The notes under the pieces are model-generated. The model had not been told where the DNA came from. It was given only the letters and a program-made list of their open reading frames with translations, and ran no database searches. Shown piece after piece: positions 12,715 through 21,871 of a stretch of DNA of 64,000 bases. The first letter of the stretch is position 1, and each line of letters opens with the position of its first letter. The stretch lies in the NCBI GenBank assembly GCA_022702705.1, contig CM040432.1, forward strand, positions 50,618,540 to 50,682,539, given 5' to 3'. Position numbers and translations under genes: made by a program. The DNA is from Papilionanthe hookeriana x Papilionanthe teres. Lineage: Eukaryota > Streptophyta > Magnoliopsida > Asparagales > Orchidaceae.

Positions 12715-13244
12715 AGAATTCCTCTCTCCATTTTTAATCAGATAGTTTACGCTTTCAAAAATCGGTAGTGTATCCATGTCCCTAGTGGATCAAACTACCC
12801 TTCTTTCCGTTGGAATACTATGTTCATTTCTACCTTGAACGAGTATAGCCAACATTCTCTCGGATTTAGGAGCCACTGTTTAGACACCCCTAAACAGAGA
12901 GGTTCTGAGATCCTTTTACCTCATTTCTGAGGTAGGGTGGACCCCCAATAGGTATTAGTTTAGGAGCGGTCTTGCGGGTCGAGAAGTTTCTACAAGACTT
13001 TCTCTTCCTTTTCCAGTTCTTAATCAATTCCTTTACCCTTCCTACAACTCTCCTTCTTTTAATAATTCTCCGTCCTAACGAACAAATCTTTTCGAAAAAC
13101 AATTATCTAGATAAATTTTCTTTTAAAACCACAAATACATTAAGATAAACGGAAATGTGTTCGGACTCTTTCTTTTTCGTCATAAGTTTTACGACAAGAG
13201 GAAGAACGATTCGGGGACTAACACTTGGAATCTGCCCTACAGAA
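12715..13244 (+). other. 5' UTR / leader of element 1
   Basis: The leader is non-coding. It holds a perfect 8-bp hairpin, CTGTTTAG/CTAAACAG with loop ACACCC (12876-12897), a small CCTC/GAGG stem just after it (12919-12932), and GACCCCCAATAGGT (12940-12953), which is exactly complementary to the element's own PPT region at 25568-25581. All three are kept in element 4 (60565-60644). No supported gene lies here. Confidence 0.7.
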
Positions 13245-14480
13245 ATGGAAGCCCCAAAACTAATCTTTTCCTTCGTCAACGGACTGGACCTGGTTGTTTT
13301 CAAGGACGAACTGCCTAATAATGGAATCATTCGATTCGGACAAGGATTCGAGGACACCGACATCAAAATCCCCGACGTCACTCTCTTTTCACTCACAAGC
13401 AAAGTACCGGAAACTGAGAAGCCGTTGATTGAGTTTAACCTCAAGTCAACTCATGAATTCCCTTCTCTGCAAAAGATTCCAACTGAGAGGAGTACTGTTG
13501 TTCGCAGAAGGGCTGTTGTTGCTACTCCCATCGGTCTAGTTGTCTCTGCACCTACCCCGGCTTCTGCCAAAATAAAGGGGAAGGAAATTCAGAACTGTGA
13601 TGAGCCTGTGGAGGGTACAGATCTTCCTGTGAGACCTTCCGTTTTTGAGATCGGGTCTAGCTCGAGAATTCCACCACCGACACGTACTCAAAGGAGGAAC
13701 GTATGTAGAAGGATTGCTAGAGAAGCCGTAGCCGCCGAAGTTGCTTTCCCGAGGAAATCCCGTAATCGCCCGAGTATACACCGCTGCCTGAATACATACC
13801 ACTTTTGGGAGGAAGTAGGTTCCATCCCCTCTCCACCGCAGAGGACGAGGAAAATGTCCGCAAGATTACTTCTGCATTGCCTCAGCCCGCATATTACAAC
13901 GACGGCCGTAAGAAAAGGGCTAGAATTACGCCATTTGCTCGACCGCGACCTCGATGAGAAGTTAGCAAAGAAAGAAAATGCCCCGTATCGAAGGTTTTAA
14001 GAAGGATAGGGCGGGTGCCGGCCAAATCCCATCTTGGGCCGCGAGTAGTAACTCGCTATCGCCGTGAAAAGTCGAATAAGAGAATGAAAGCTAGTCCACC
14101 CGTCGTTGTTTCAGGATTACAAATTAGGGAGGATACCACCTTCCAGCATTTGGTCGACGCACCATCCGGTCCTTGACCTTCTGCTGTTAGAAGGATGGTA
14201 TGGCGTCCCACTACTGGACAAATAAGATTAAAAGAACAACCTGAGAAGGAAAGTCTCGTCAGGAGACTTGAATTCGAAGAAAGCGCTACCGCAATGAAGG
14301 GGACTCATGAGAAGGAAACCCGACAGCTATCGCATGACAACTGCAAGGATGTACAGAAAAGACCACTAGAAGATGCTATGGAAAAGCTAAGAACTGATAT
14401 TCAGCCGATTAGCAAGAGATAGAGAAGAAAATTCGGAGATGAAGTCGACTCGTCGAGTTCATGGATGATGAATATGCATA
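13245..14480 (+). pseudogene. ORF1 of Ogre/Tat element 1 (unknown function)
   Basis: Ogre-type elements carry an extra ORF between the PBS and gag, and this is its remnant. The ATG at 13245 is preferred over an upstream in-frame one at 13155 because element 4 starts homology at the matching Met (60914). The N-terminus (KLIFSFVNG, then NNGIIRFGQGF, residues 5-35) is strongly conserved between the two copies. It is followed by a basic segment near residues 145-170 and a charged C-terminal part. The frame breaks near 13985 (one-base loss) and again around 14165-14195, continues at 14195-14422 (ending EDAMEKLRTDIQ), and breaks again before MVETRASS. I know no biochemical function for this protein. 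Its N-terminal pattern recurs at the start of the AlkB accessory ORF. Confidence 0.75.
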
Positions 14481-14487
14481 AATTAAC

Positions 14488-15840
14488 ATGGTTGAAACAC
14501 GAGCTTCGTCGCCTTCACAAGGTGTTCCCTGCAATCGCAGAAGAGAGGAGCCGGAAGTGATGAGGATACAGCTTCAAGAGAAAGATGATACGATCTCCCA
14601 AATGGTAAAGAGGATAGAAGAGATGGCTGCAGCCCTAGCCACTCTCCAGAGTCAGGTTCAACCCCAAAGAGAAACACCCCTAGAAGTTATTCACATTGTA
14701 GATGGAGGAAAGGAGATTACATCCGTCAACGGGGATGATCAATTAAAAAAGGATGCAATACAAAGCATGATTCCGGAAAAGGATATCAAGAGCATGGTGG
14801 AACAGCAGGTGCGAGAAGCCTTAGCACAATCAAAGAGCGGGACATCCATTCGGACAGGTAAACCTTATCCCGAAGAATTCGACGTCGTCCAATATCCGAA
14901 AGGCTTCGTACCACCTCTCGTTCAAGACCTTTGATGGAATCGGAAACCCTCGGCAAGCATGTTGCACATTTTCGTGCCGCTTGTTGCAATGCCGGCGGAA
15001 GTGATGCTTTACTCTTCCGACAATTTGTCGGCAGTCGTCGTGGATCGCCTTTGATTGGTATGCGGAATTACCAAACAGCTCGGTGAAGACATTTTCAGAA
15101 TTAGAGAACCTCTTCATCAAGAGATTTGCCGGAGCTCAACACCACATCACTATAGGTGATTTAGTGGTAGAGAAGCAGAAGCCGAACGAAACTTTGGTGG
15201 ACTACATACTTCGATGGAGGAATCTAAATATGTAGTGTGAGCCACAACTAGCAAGAACAAGCATGCGATCCGCATTTTACTTAAGAGCATTCATGGCCCG
15301 ATAGCACTTCTCCTCAAGGGATTTACTATTAAGACTTTCGAGAAGTTGTTAAGCAAGGCCGGAAGCTTGCAAGAGGAGGCGAAGCAATTATGTTTCACCG
15401 ACAAAACAGACAAACATAAGCCCGTGAAAACTTTTGAAAAGAAGTCCGGGATCGTCGCAGCGAGCCGATAAAGGCAAGCGACCGATACAAATACCGTCGA
15501 ACTGCACGAAGAACCTCAACGGAATTACCAAGCAACCTCGATCCAGCCTATCGCTCATCTCAACAAGTATGAACAACCGCCTCGTCCACAACGTACGTTA
15601 AGGGAGCTCCCGAGCGAGGAGTATCCGTTCAAGAATGAGGCAAGTGCCGAAAATGTTCCGCGAGTCCGATGAAGACTCCGCATTTCCAATCGCCGAGCCT
15701 AAGAGACCGTAAGAAGTCGACAAGAAAGGTGATCCCAACTTTTGCCCTTACCACCGGATGCTTCGGCACAAGATAGAAGATTGTATTACCTTCAATAGTT
15801 GGCTCAACGACAATCTTTGAAAAGGGAACATAACAATCCC
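14488..15840 (+). pseudogene. gag: gag (capsid/nucleocapsid) of element 1
   Basis: Gag forms the virus-like particle and packages the RNA. MVETRASS opens a frame with a predicted coiled-coil-like stretch (EKDDTISQMVKRIEEMAAAL), then the PYPEEFDVVQYPKGFVPP motif that precedes the capsid core in Ogre/Tat Gag. After a frameshift near 14920 the Retrotrans_gag core is readable in shifted frames: a DWYAELP tract near 15050, FSELENLFIKRFAGAQ near 15090-15135, then DYILRWRNLNM and a stop near 15236. A CxYH(x4)H(x4)C zinc-knuckle-like motif (CPYHRMLRHKIEDC) lies at 15743-15784. Several frameshifts and stops make it non-functional. Confidence 0.82.
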
Positions 15841-15850
15841 GAAGGAATAC

Positions 15851-16723
15851 ATGAAGGAACCCCAGAAAGGAGGTTCTGTCAATGTTATCTTAACGGATTT
15901 CATTGTTCCGATAGATCCCTATGCGACTGTTGATGGATGGACTACCGCTTGGACAAAGTCCTCGAAGAAGATTTTAGATCGCATCCAAACCACTTTGGTG
16001 CGAGCCTCAATTCAGAGTTCGAAACCTGTCAAGTCGGCACTATCACTTGCGATAGAAGAACCACCTCAACAAGAGACAATTGAAGAAAAGAAGAAAATTG
16101 ATGAAGAAGAGAAGACCGAGGCTCCCGAGACTGGACTAGGGGTTGCTTATCCTAGGATATATGTTTCTGATTCGGGGGAGAAATCCCTCGAACCTCTGAC
16201 TCTGTATGTTTATTTTCTCACTCCGGTGGGATCTTATAATGATAAGGGTTATGGCGTTGGCTACGTTTTGACTATTTCTAACGATTACGTAACTAGCGGC
16301 AACCAACCTAATCCGGACGTCAATTCGGATACAAATAACAATTCTCAAATCATACACAATCTCGACGATCACAATGACAAAGAAGACATCTACCAAGGAG
16401 GCTACGAGAGTTCAACAAGCAACGAATCTATTTGTGAATTTCGAGGAGCTCCAATAACAATAGAGTTAGAGCCTTCAGACTCCGAAGCTAATCCAGAAGA
16501 AACTGTCATTCCGATTCAAAAGGAGACACCAGCAAACTCAATGCTAGATTCAGAAGAAATCACAGAAGTCAACTTAAGAAGTGGAAGAGTTTTACCTCCG
16601 AGAATGGGTCCAAAGGATAAAGGAAAGCGGTGGTTGTTCGGGAAGAACCAACCCCGTGAGAAGAAATACCCATTCGAGAAGAAATCGAGACACATGAAAA
16701 TAAAGTGGACTACAATGTGCTAG
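15851..16723 (+). pseudogene. gag-protease linker of element 1
   Basis: A 290-codon open stretch connects nucleocapsid and protease. It is rich in Glu, Ser, Asn and Pro and looks disordered. Near its end it carries EVNLRSGRVLPP (about residues 239-250), a phrase typically found shortly before the protease in this lineage. After 16723 the same polyprotein continues in another frame (DYNVLAHLRKLPTKPSIYDAL from about 16709), so the ORF end is a frameshift and not a real terminus. No catalytic motif is seen here. Confidence 0.65.
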
Positions 16724-17500
16724 CCCATCTTAGGAAACTACCGACCAAACCGAGCATCTACGACGCTCTCATCTTATCAAAGGAGATGAGAGAAGCTCGA
16801 TCAAGGCTTTACTTGATCCGGAAATTTGCTTAGCTCAAATGACCTGGAGATTCCTTAGATGAGTTTTGCTCGTTAAAGGAACAACGAGGTGTTACCTTCA
16901 CTGGACAATGACCTACTACTCGGGACGTAGCGACCACAACCGACCGTTGTACATTTCGAGCTTACAATTGAGAAGTTTACACTCTCGCAGTATTGGTGGA
17001 TCCAGGAGCATCAATCAATATAATGAATCTTCGAACGCTAGCATACTTGGAAATTGATGCTCGCGAGCTCGAAGCGGACAAAATGTTATTAAGAGGATTC
17101 AACCGTAAAGGAGAAAGAGCCCTCTGATCAATAACACCGCTAATGAAGACCGGTGACTTAGCAAAGACAACTGCGAAATTTCACATAATTGATTCGAAAC
17201 GTCATTCAACGCTCTACTCGGGCCAACCATGGATACATGAAAACCGGATGGTACCATCATCTCTACATCAGTGCATCAAATACTACGATGGAGGGGAACA
17301 GTGCATCAAAGGTGACATACAACCATTCTCCATACATGAAATTGGAATCCATGAAGATGCTGCTTATTACGCACCCCCGAAGAAAACAATCTTCTCCAGA
17401 GATACCATAACGAATGAAGCAAAGGAAGTTCGGGACGACGAAGAGCCCGAAGTTCTAGTCCACCGCTCACTCACCACTCCCTTACGGCCGAGATGGTGAA
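16724..17500 (+). pseudogene. Aspartic protease of element 1
   Basis: Retroviral-type aspartic protease that processes Gag-Pol. The active-site loop VLVDPGASINIM starts at 16990, with the catalytic Asp codon at 16999-17001. DPGA replaces the more common D[ST]GA and is, as far as I know, tolerated in this lineage. Downstream are the FNRKGERA and KTGDLA segments (17077-17160) and, in the open frame 17143-17499, QPWIHENRMVPSSLHQCIKY, the usual GRPWIH region, with the Gly-Arg of GRPW changed to Gly-Gln. Frameshifts occur in 16800-16990 and 17125-17145. The matching piece of element 4 starts only at the GRPWIH region. Confidence 0.75.
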
Positions 17501-18330
17501 GGTTTCTCCACAACTCGCATCCGAGGTCGAGGCCGGGGACGAGGTCGTGGCAGAGACGTTAGGACAGTTGGACAGAGGAAACCAGCCATCAATGTTGATT
17601 GGGAAGACAGTTCTGAAGAAGAAAAAGAAATCAAGCAAGAAGCAGCGACAATAAGTCGGAAGAAGCCGCAATTGAGGATCTCTCTTGAAGATGAAAAGAA
17701 CGAGGAATATAAATCGATGTACGAGAAGATTAACCACTATGTACATACTATGACCCTGACCCCGATCCATTTTAATAAGATTGAGGGTATGGTGGTCAAA
17801 GAGGTACGTAGCGGCGGTGCAAAGCCCATCAAATTCTACCGTGGTGCTCCTTCCTCCAAAACCAAAAATAATGTACAATTTGAAGATGCTACTTCATCAG
17901 AATTAATGGAATTACCTTTTGAGTGGTACTCTCCCTGTATTCAAAATTTAATTCAGCGTGGTTTCTTACCTCGACAATGGACAAAAGGTCAATCGCAACA
18001 TTTTGAAAAGTTATGGAATAACTCTGGTCGTTCACCCAATTCAAAGCACGGTCTCGGATTCGGCACAATAGGATCCGTTGACGATACTGAATTTTGCTTG
18101 GTTGTCACTTGTGAGTCTAATGAAAACTGCATGGAAGCTACAGAAGAACTTGAAGATTTACAAATTGGAAACGCTCCACCAGAGTTTGAAGAAGAAATCA
18201 AATCTACAATAGATGAGTTAACGGAAGTTAACTTAGGTACTAGCGAAGAGCCTAGACCTACCTTTGTTAGCTCCTTACTCAATAAAGAAGACTCCGAAGA
18301 AATAATCAAGTTATTAATAAAATTTAAAGA
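17501..18330 (+). pseudogene. Protease-RT linker with RGRG box, element 1
   Basis: The frame reads an Arg/Gly block (RGRGRGRGRGRD, about 17520-17558), an acidic patch (DSSEEEKE) and the phrase SLEDEKNEEYKSMYEK before the RT. The block is also present in element 4 (about 62938-62975), so it is a conserved part of Pol. RG-rich boxes usually bind nucleic acid, which is my inference here. The later part (PTFVSSLLNKEDSEEIIKLL, 18259-18320) leads into the RT N-terminus. Confidence 0.65.
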
Positions 18331-19258
18331 CTGTTTTGCTTGGAGCTACAATGAGATGCCAGGATTAGCTCCAGAGGTCGCGATCCATAAGCTAGGAGTG
18401 GATCCTACTTCGTTCTGTCGGACAAGGTTCCGGAGGAATGCGTCTAGAAATTGAACAACAAGTCATAGGCTGAAGTTAAAAAGCTAATAGACGCTAAATT
18501 TGTCCGTGAAGAACAATACCCGACTTGGTTAGCCAATGTGGTACCGGTCGGGAAGAAGAATGGTCGGATCGGAATTTGTGTGGATTTCAGAGATTTAAAC
18601 AAGGCATGTCCAAAAGATGAATTTCCTCTACCGATCCCAGAATTAATGATCGACATTGCTTCAACACATGAAATATTCTCATTCATGGATGGATCTTCAA
18701 GATACAACCAGATAAAAATGGCTCCAGAAGATGAAAAACTTACAGCATTTAGAACGTCGATCGGAATATATTGCTACACAGTGATGCCATTCAGACTGAA
18801 GAACGCAAGAGCAACCTACCAGAGAGCGATGACAAAAATTTTAGATGATCTCATCCACAATCAAGTCGAATGCTACGTGGATGATGTGGTCATCAAAAGC
18901 AAAGTAAAGGAAAACCACTTCGTATGATTTGAGAATTGTTTTCGAACGATTAAGACAATTTAACCTTAAGATGAATCCCTTAAAATGCGCCTTCGGCGTC
19001 ACCTCCGGGAAATTCTTAGGATTCGTTGTCCGACATCGTGGAATTGAAATCGACCCGGAAAAGATTAAAGCTATCTTAGAAATGCCACCTCCCAGAACCT
19101 TAAAACAACTACGATCTTTTCAAGGGAAGTTGGCATATCTTCAACATTTTATCTCGAAGTTGTCAGGTAGGTGTCAGCCTTTCTCGACATTAGTTAAAAA
19201 GGACGCCAAATTTATTTGGGAAGAGAAATGCCAGAGGGCCTTCGAGGACATTAAATAA
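18331..19258 (+). pseudogene. Reverse transcriptase of element 1
   Basis: Ty3/gypsy reverse transcriptase. FAWSYNEMPGLAPEVA marks the N-terminal region. A stop after a frameshift at 18452-18454 interrupts it. The core then reads PVGKKNGRIGICVDFRDLNK (18541-18600), MDGSSRYNQIKM (18685-18720, the usual F/G slot altered to SSR), MPFRLKNARATYQR (18784-18825, usually MPFGLKNAGATYQR), and the catalytic YVDD at 18874-18885. A one-base indel near 18924 shifts the frame. The thumb (GFVVRHRGIEIDPEKI, LKQLRSFQGKLAYL) follows and ends in an in-frame TAA at 19256-19258. The YVDD, long linker and dual RNase H context place it in the Ogre/Tat lineage. Confidence 0.9.
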
Positions 19259-19752
19259 TATTTAATGACACCTCCTGTCTTAGCAGCCCCAGTCTCAGGT
19301 AGATCGTTGATACTTTATACCGCGGCCTTAGATGACTCTCTCGGAGCCCTGTTTGCCCAGGTCAATGATGAGGGCAAAGAAAATGCTCTTTACTACCTAA
19401 GCCATCTTTTACTTCCGACGGAAGTAAAGTACCCCACAATTGAAAAGCACTGTTTGGCCCTGATCTTCGCCGCTCAAAAGCTCAGGCACTACATGCTCTC
19501 TCATAAGGTCAACCTGATCTCGAAATTTAATCCATTACAATACTTGATGACCCGTCCAACGCTTTCTGGAAAACTTGCCAGGTGGTCAATGATATTGTTG
19601 CAATTCGATATAACTTTCGTGCCTCTTCGTGCCGTAAAGGGACAAGTCCTAGCAGATTTCCTCGCAGCACACCCTTTGCCGGCAGAATCTCCTCTCAATG
19701 ACGACTTGCCAAATGAACAAATAATGAGCTTAGAAGACCCTGATGATTGACG
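19259..19752 (+). pseudogene. RNase H (first) of element 1
   Basis: Same frame as the RT thumb beyond the in-frame stop at 19256. It begins at YLMTPPVLAAP, the RT-RNase H hinge. The domain reads LYTAALDDSLGALFAQ, then PTIEKHCLALIFAAQKLRHY with the catalytic-type Glu, then VNLISKFNPLQYLM. In related elements the residue before PL/PI is usually Asp; here it is Asn (AAT at 19529-19531), suggesting an inactivating G-to-A change. The domain ends near LADFLAAHP, and the frame stops at a TGA (19748-19750) just before the next domain. Confidence 0.85.
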
Positions 19753-20310
19753 TTGGGAATTATATTTTGACGGAGCATCTTCAGCACACAAAGACGAAGA
19801 ATCGCAAGTGATAATGCTCGGTAAGGCGGAGAATCGGACTAATCTTTATAACACCGGAGCGAGGGGATGTTAAGATACTCCTACCACTTAACGGAGCCGT
19901 GTACAAACAACGAAGCGGAATACGAAGCTCTCGTAACGGGATCGGAATTAACTATTCAAATGGGGATAACAAACATCAACATCTACGAGGATTCGCGAGT
20001 TAATCATTCAACGGATCGTCTGGACAAGTACGGAATTTTAAAGCCAAGACTCGAGCAATACTTCCGAGTATGCCATACGGTTGTTGGAACGGATTCCGAA
20101 TGTGACGATCTACAAAATTCCCGAAAAGAAAATGCTTTAGCAGATGCGTTAGCCCGCCTCGCAAAAGAATTTGCTCGCTTGCAAGATGAATCGGTGGAAG
20201 TGTCGGTTCACGGACGTCGAGTCCTATCACGACTCGACATAGACACAATACACAAATCGAAAAAGAAGAAGAATCGACTGCGAGCGAGTGACGGAAAACA
20301 CGAAGATTGG
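19753..20310 (+). pseudogene. Second, archaeal-type RNase H (aRH) of element 1
   Basis: A second RNase H domain after the first is a hallmark of Tat/Ogre-lineage elements. Directly after the TGA the frame reads WELYFDGASS (catalytic Asp), then a damaged segment, then NNEAEYEALV (catalytic Glu) near 19908-19937, YEDSRVNHST (third acidic position) near 19984-20013, and ENALADALARLAKEFARL near 20128-20181, which includes the last Asp. The spacing fits one degenerate copy of the domain. Stop codons and a frameshift near 19860 disable it. Confidence 0.82.
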
Positions 20311-21559
20311 CGACAGACATTAATAGACTACCTGCAAACAGGAAAACTACCAGACGATAGGTCGTTAGCCCATAAGATCAAGAAAAGAACTCTATCCTAC
20401 GCATTAATAAACAACACGTTATACAGAAGGTCTTTTGATCAAATGTGGCTAAGGTGCCTAGCGGGTCCGAGGCCCGTGAAATTGTTAAAGAGGTGCATTC
20501 AAGACTCGTGGCGCTCACCGGTCGGGTCCGAAGATGAAAATGAAAATTAAAAGACTAGGGTACTACCGGCCCTCGATGATGACCGACCGCATGAAAATCG
20601 CGAAGAGCACGTCACCAATGCCGAGTGCACGGAGTGGTTCTACACCAACCTCCAAATGTGCTACATCCAGACAATTGCGTCGTGGCCATTTGAATGTTGG
20701 GGCACGGATATAGTAGGTCCAATAGAACCACCATCTTCAAAAGGACATCGCTTCATTCTTGCGGCTACGGATTACTTTTCCAAGTGGGCGAGGCGGTTCC
20801 ACTCAGAGAGGTGAAAGCACACCACGTGCTACAGTTTTTCAAGAACCAAGTTGTCTACCGTTTCGGAGTGCCGTGTAGGATCATCTCAAATAATGGGTCA
20901 GCATTCAGAAGCACGCAAATCAACAATTTTGTCAGGAGACACGGAATCGACTGGCGGTATTCAACAATTTACTACCCAAGAGCAAACGGCCTGGCTGAGG
21001 CTTTTAATAAAACTCTCGTTCAAACTTTAAAGAAAACTTTGGACGACAATAAGAGAAATTGGCACAAGAAGTTATTAGAAGCCTTATGGGCCTACCGGAC
21101 AACCTTCAGAACTCCTACTCAAGCTACACCTTACGCTCTGGTGTATGGGTCTGAGGCAGTGTTACCCTTAGAGGTCCAGCTTCCTTCACTCAGAATCGCA
21201 GTTGCAAACAAAATCACGACAGAAGAGAATGCCAAATTACGACTAGAAGAATTGGAAAGCCTGGAAGGGAAAAGACTTACAGCGCAGCAGAATTTAGAAC
21301 TATACCAAGCTAAGATGGTTCAAGCCCATGACGATCGGTCCGCCCAAGAACCTTCAAAGTTGGTGACTTAGTTCTCATTCTCAAGAGACCTATCCTTGCA
21401 CACCGCAAGATAGGAGGAAAATTTGAACCCACTTGGGAAGGACCGTTTATGGTTGAGGCAGTCTACTCAGGAGGCTCCTACCAGCTAGTGAATTGCCAAG
21501 GAGAACGACATATGCTTCCGATCAACGGACGATACTTGAAAAAGTATTACGCTACCTGA
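20311..21559 (+). pseudogene. Integrase of element 1
   Basis: DDE integrase that inserts the cDNA. The N-terminal linker (DWRQTLIDYLQTGKLPDD) is readable. The HHCC zinc finger region (20480-20660) is badly decayed and shifts frame. The core shows WGTDIVGPIEPP (first Asp, near 20700), a frameshift at about 20790, IISNNGSAF where the second catalytic Asp is Asn (AAT at 20889-20891), and YYPRANGLAEAFNKTL with the catalytic Glu (about 20970-21017). The C-terminal part includes YRTTFRTPTQATPYALVYG and, after another shift near 21350, GGKFEPTWEGPFMV and YLKKYYAT*, ending at TGA 21557-21559. The missing second Asp alone would abolish strand transfer. Confidence 0.9.
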
Positions 21560-21871
21560 TGTTTCGAAGGAATGGATTTTTTTTTTCATCCCTAGAAGCA
21601 CGGGTGAAGTAATTACTTATGACTGGGTCTGAACCCAAAAATAATAAAAAATGTGCTAAAATAAATAAAATCATGATAATAAAGTTTTCCTTGTTTTCTC
21701 TTCCAAATCAAAATCTTTCCCTGATCTTGTCCCATTTCATTCCTGTTGAATTTAAAAAATATAAAAGTAATAATAAAAAAAAGAAGAAAACTCTGTCTCT
21801 AATAAACATTTTCTTAATGTTCTTGTTCTTAGTACAGCCCCTGATCCTTTTCCTTGTCTTTTCGCAGGGAA
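21560..21871 (+). other. Candidate intron / intergenic spacer before accessory ORF
   Basis: The spacer between integrase and the accessory ORF is U-rich on the RNA strand. It ends in a long pyrimidine run, TCCTTTTCCTTGTCTTTTCG, then CAG (21865-21867), four bases before the ATG at 21872. This is a very good plant 3' splice acceptor, so the accessory ORF may be made from a spliced subgenomic RNA, as retroviral env is. No 5' splice donor can be fixed from sequence alone; it could lie in the leader or before gag. Confidence 0.5.
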
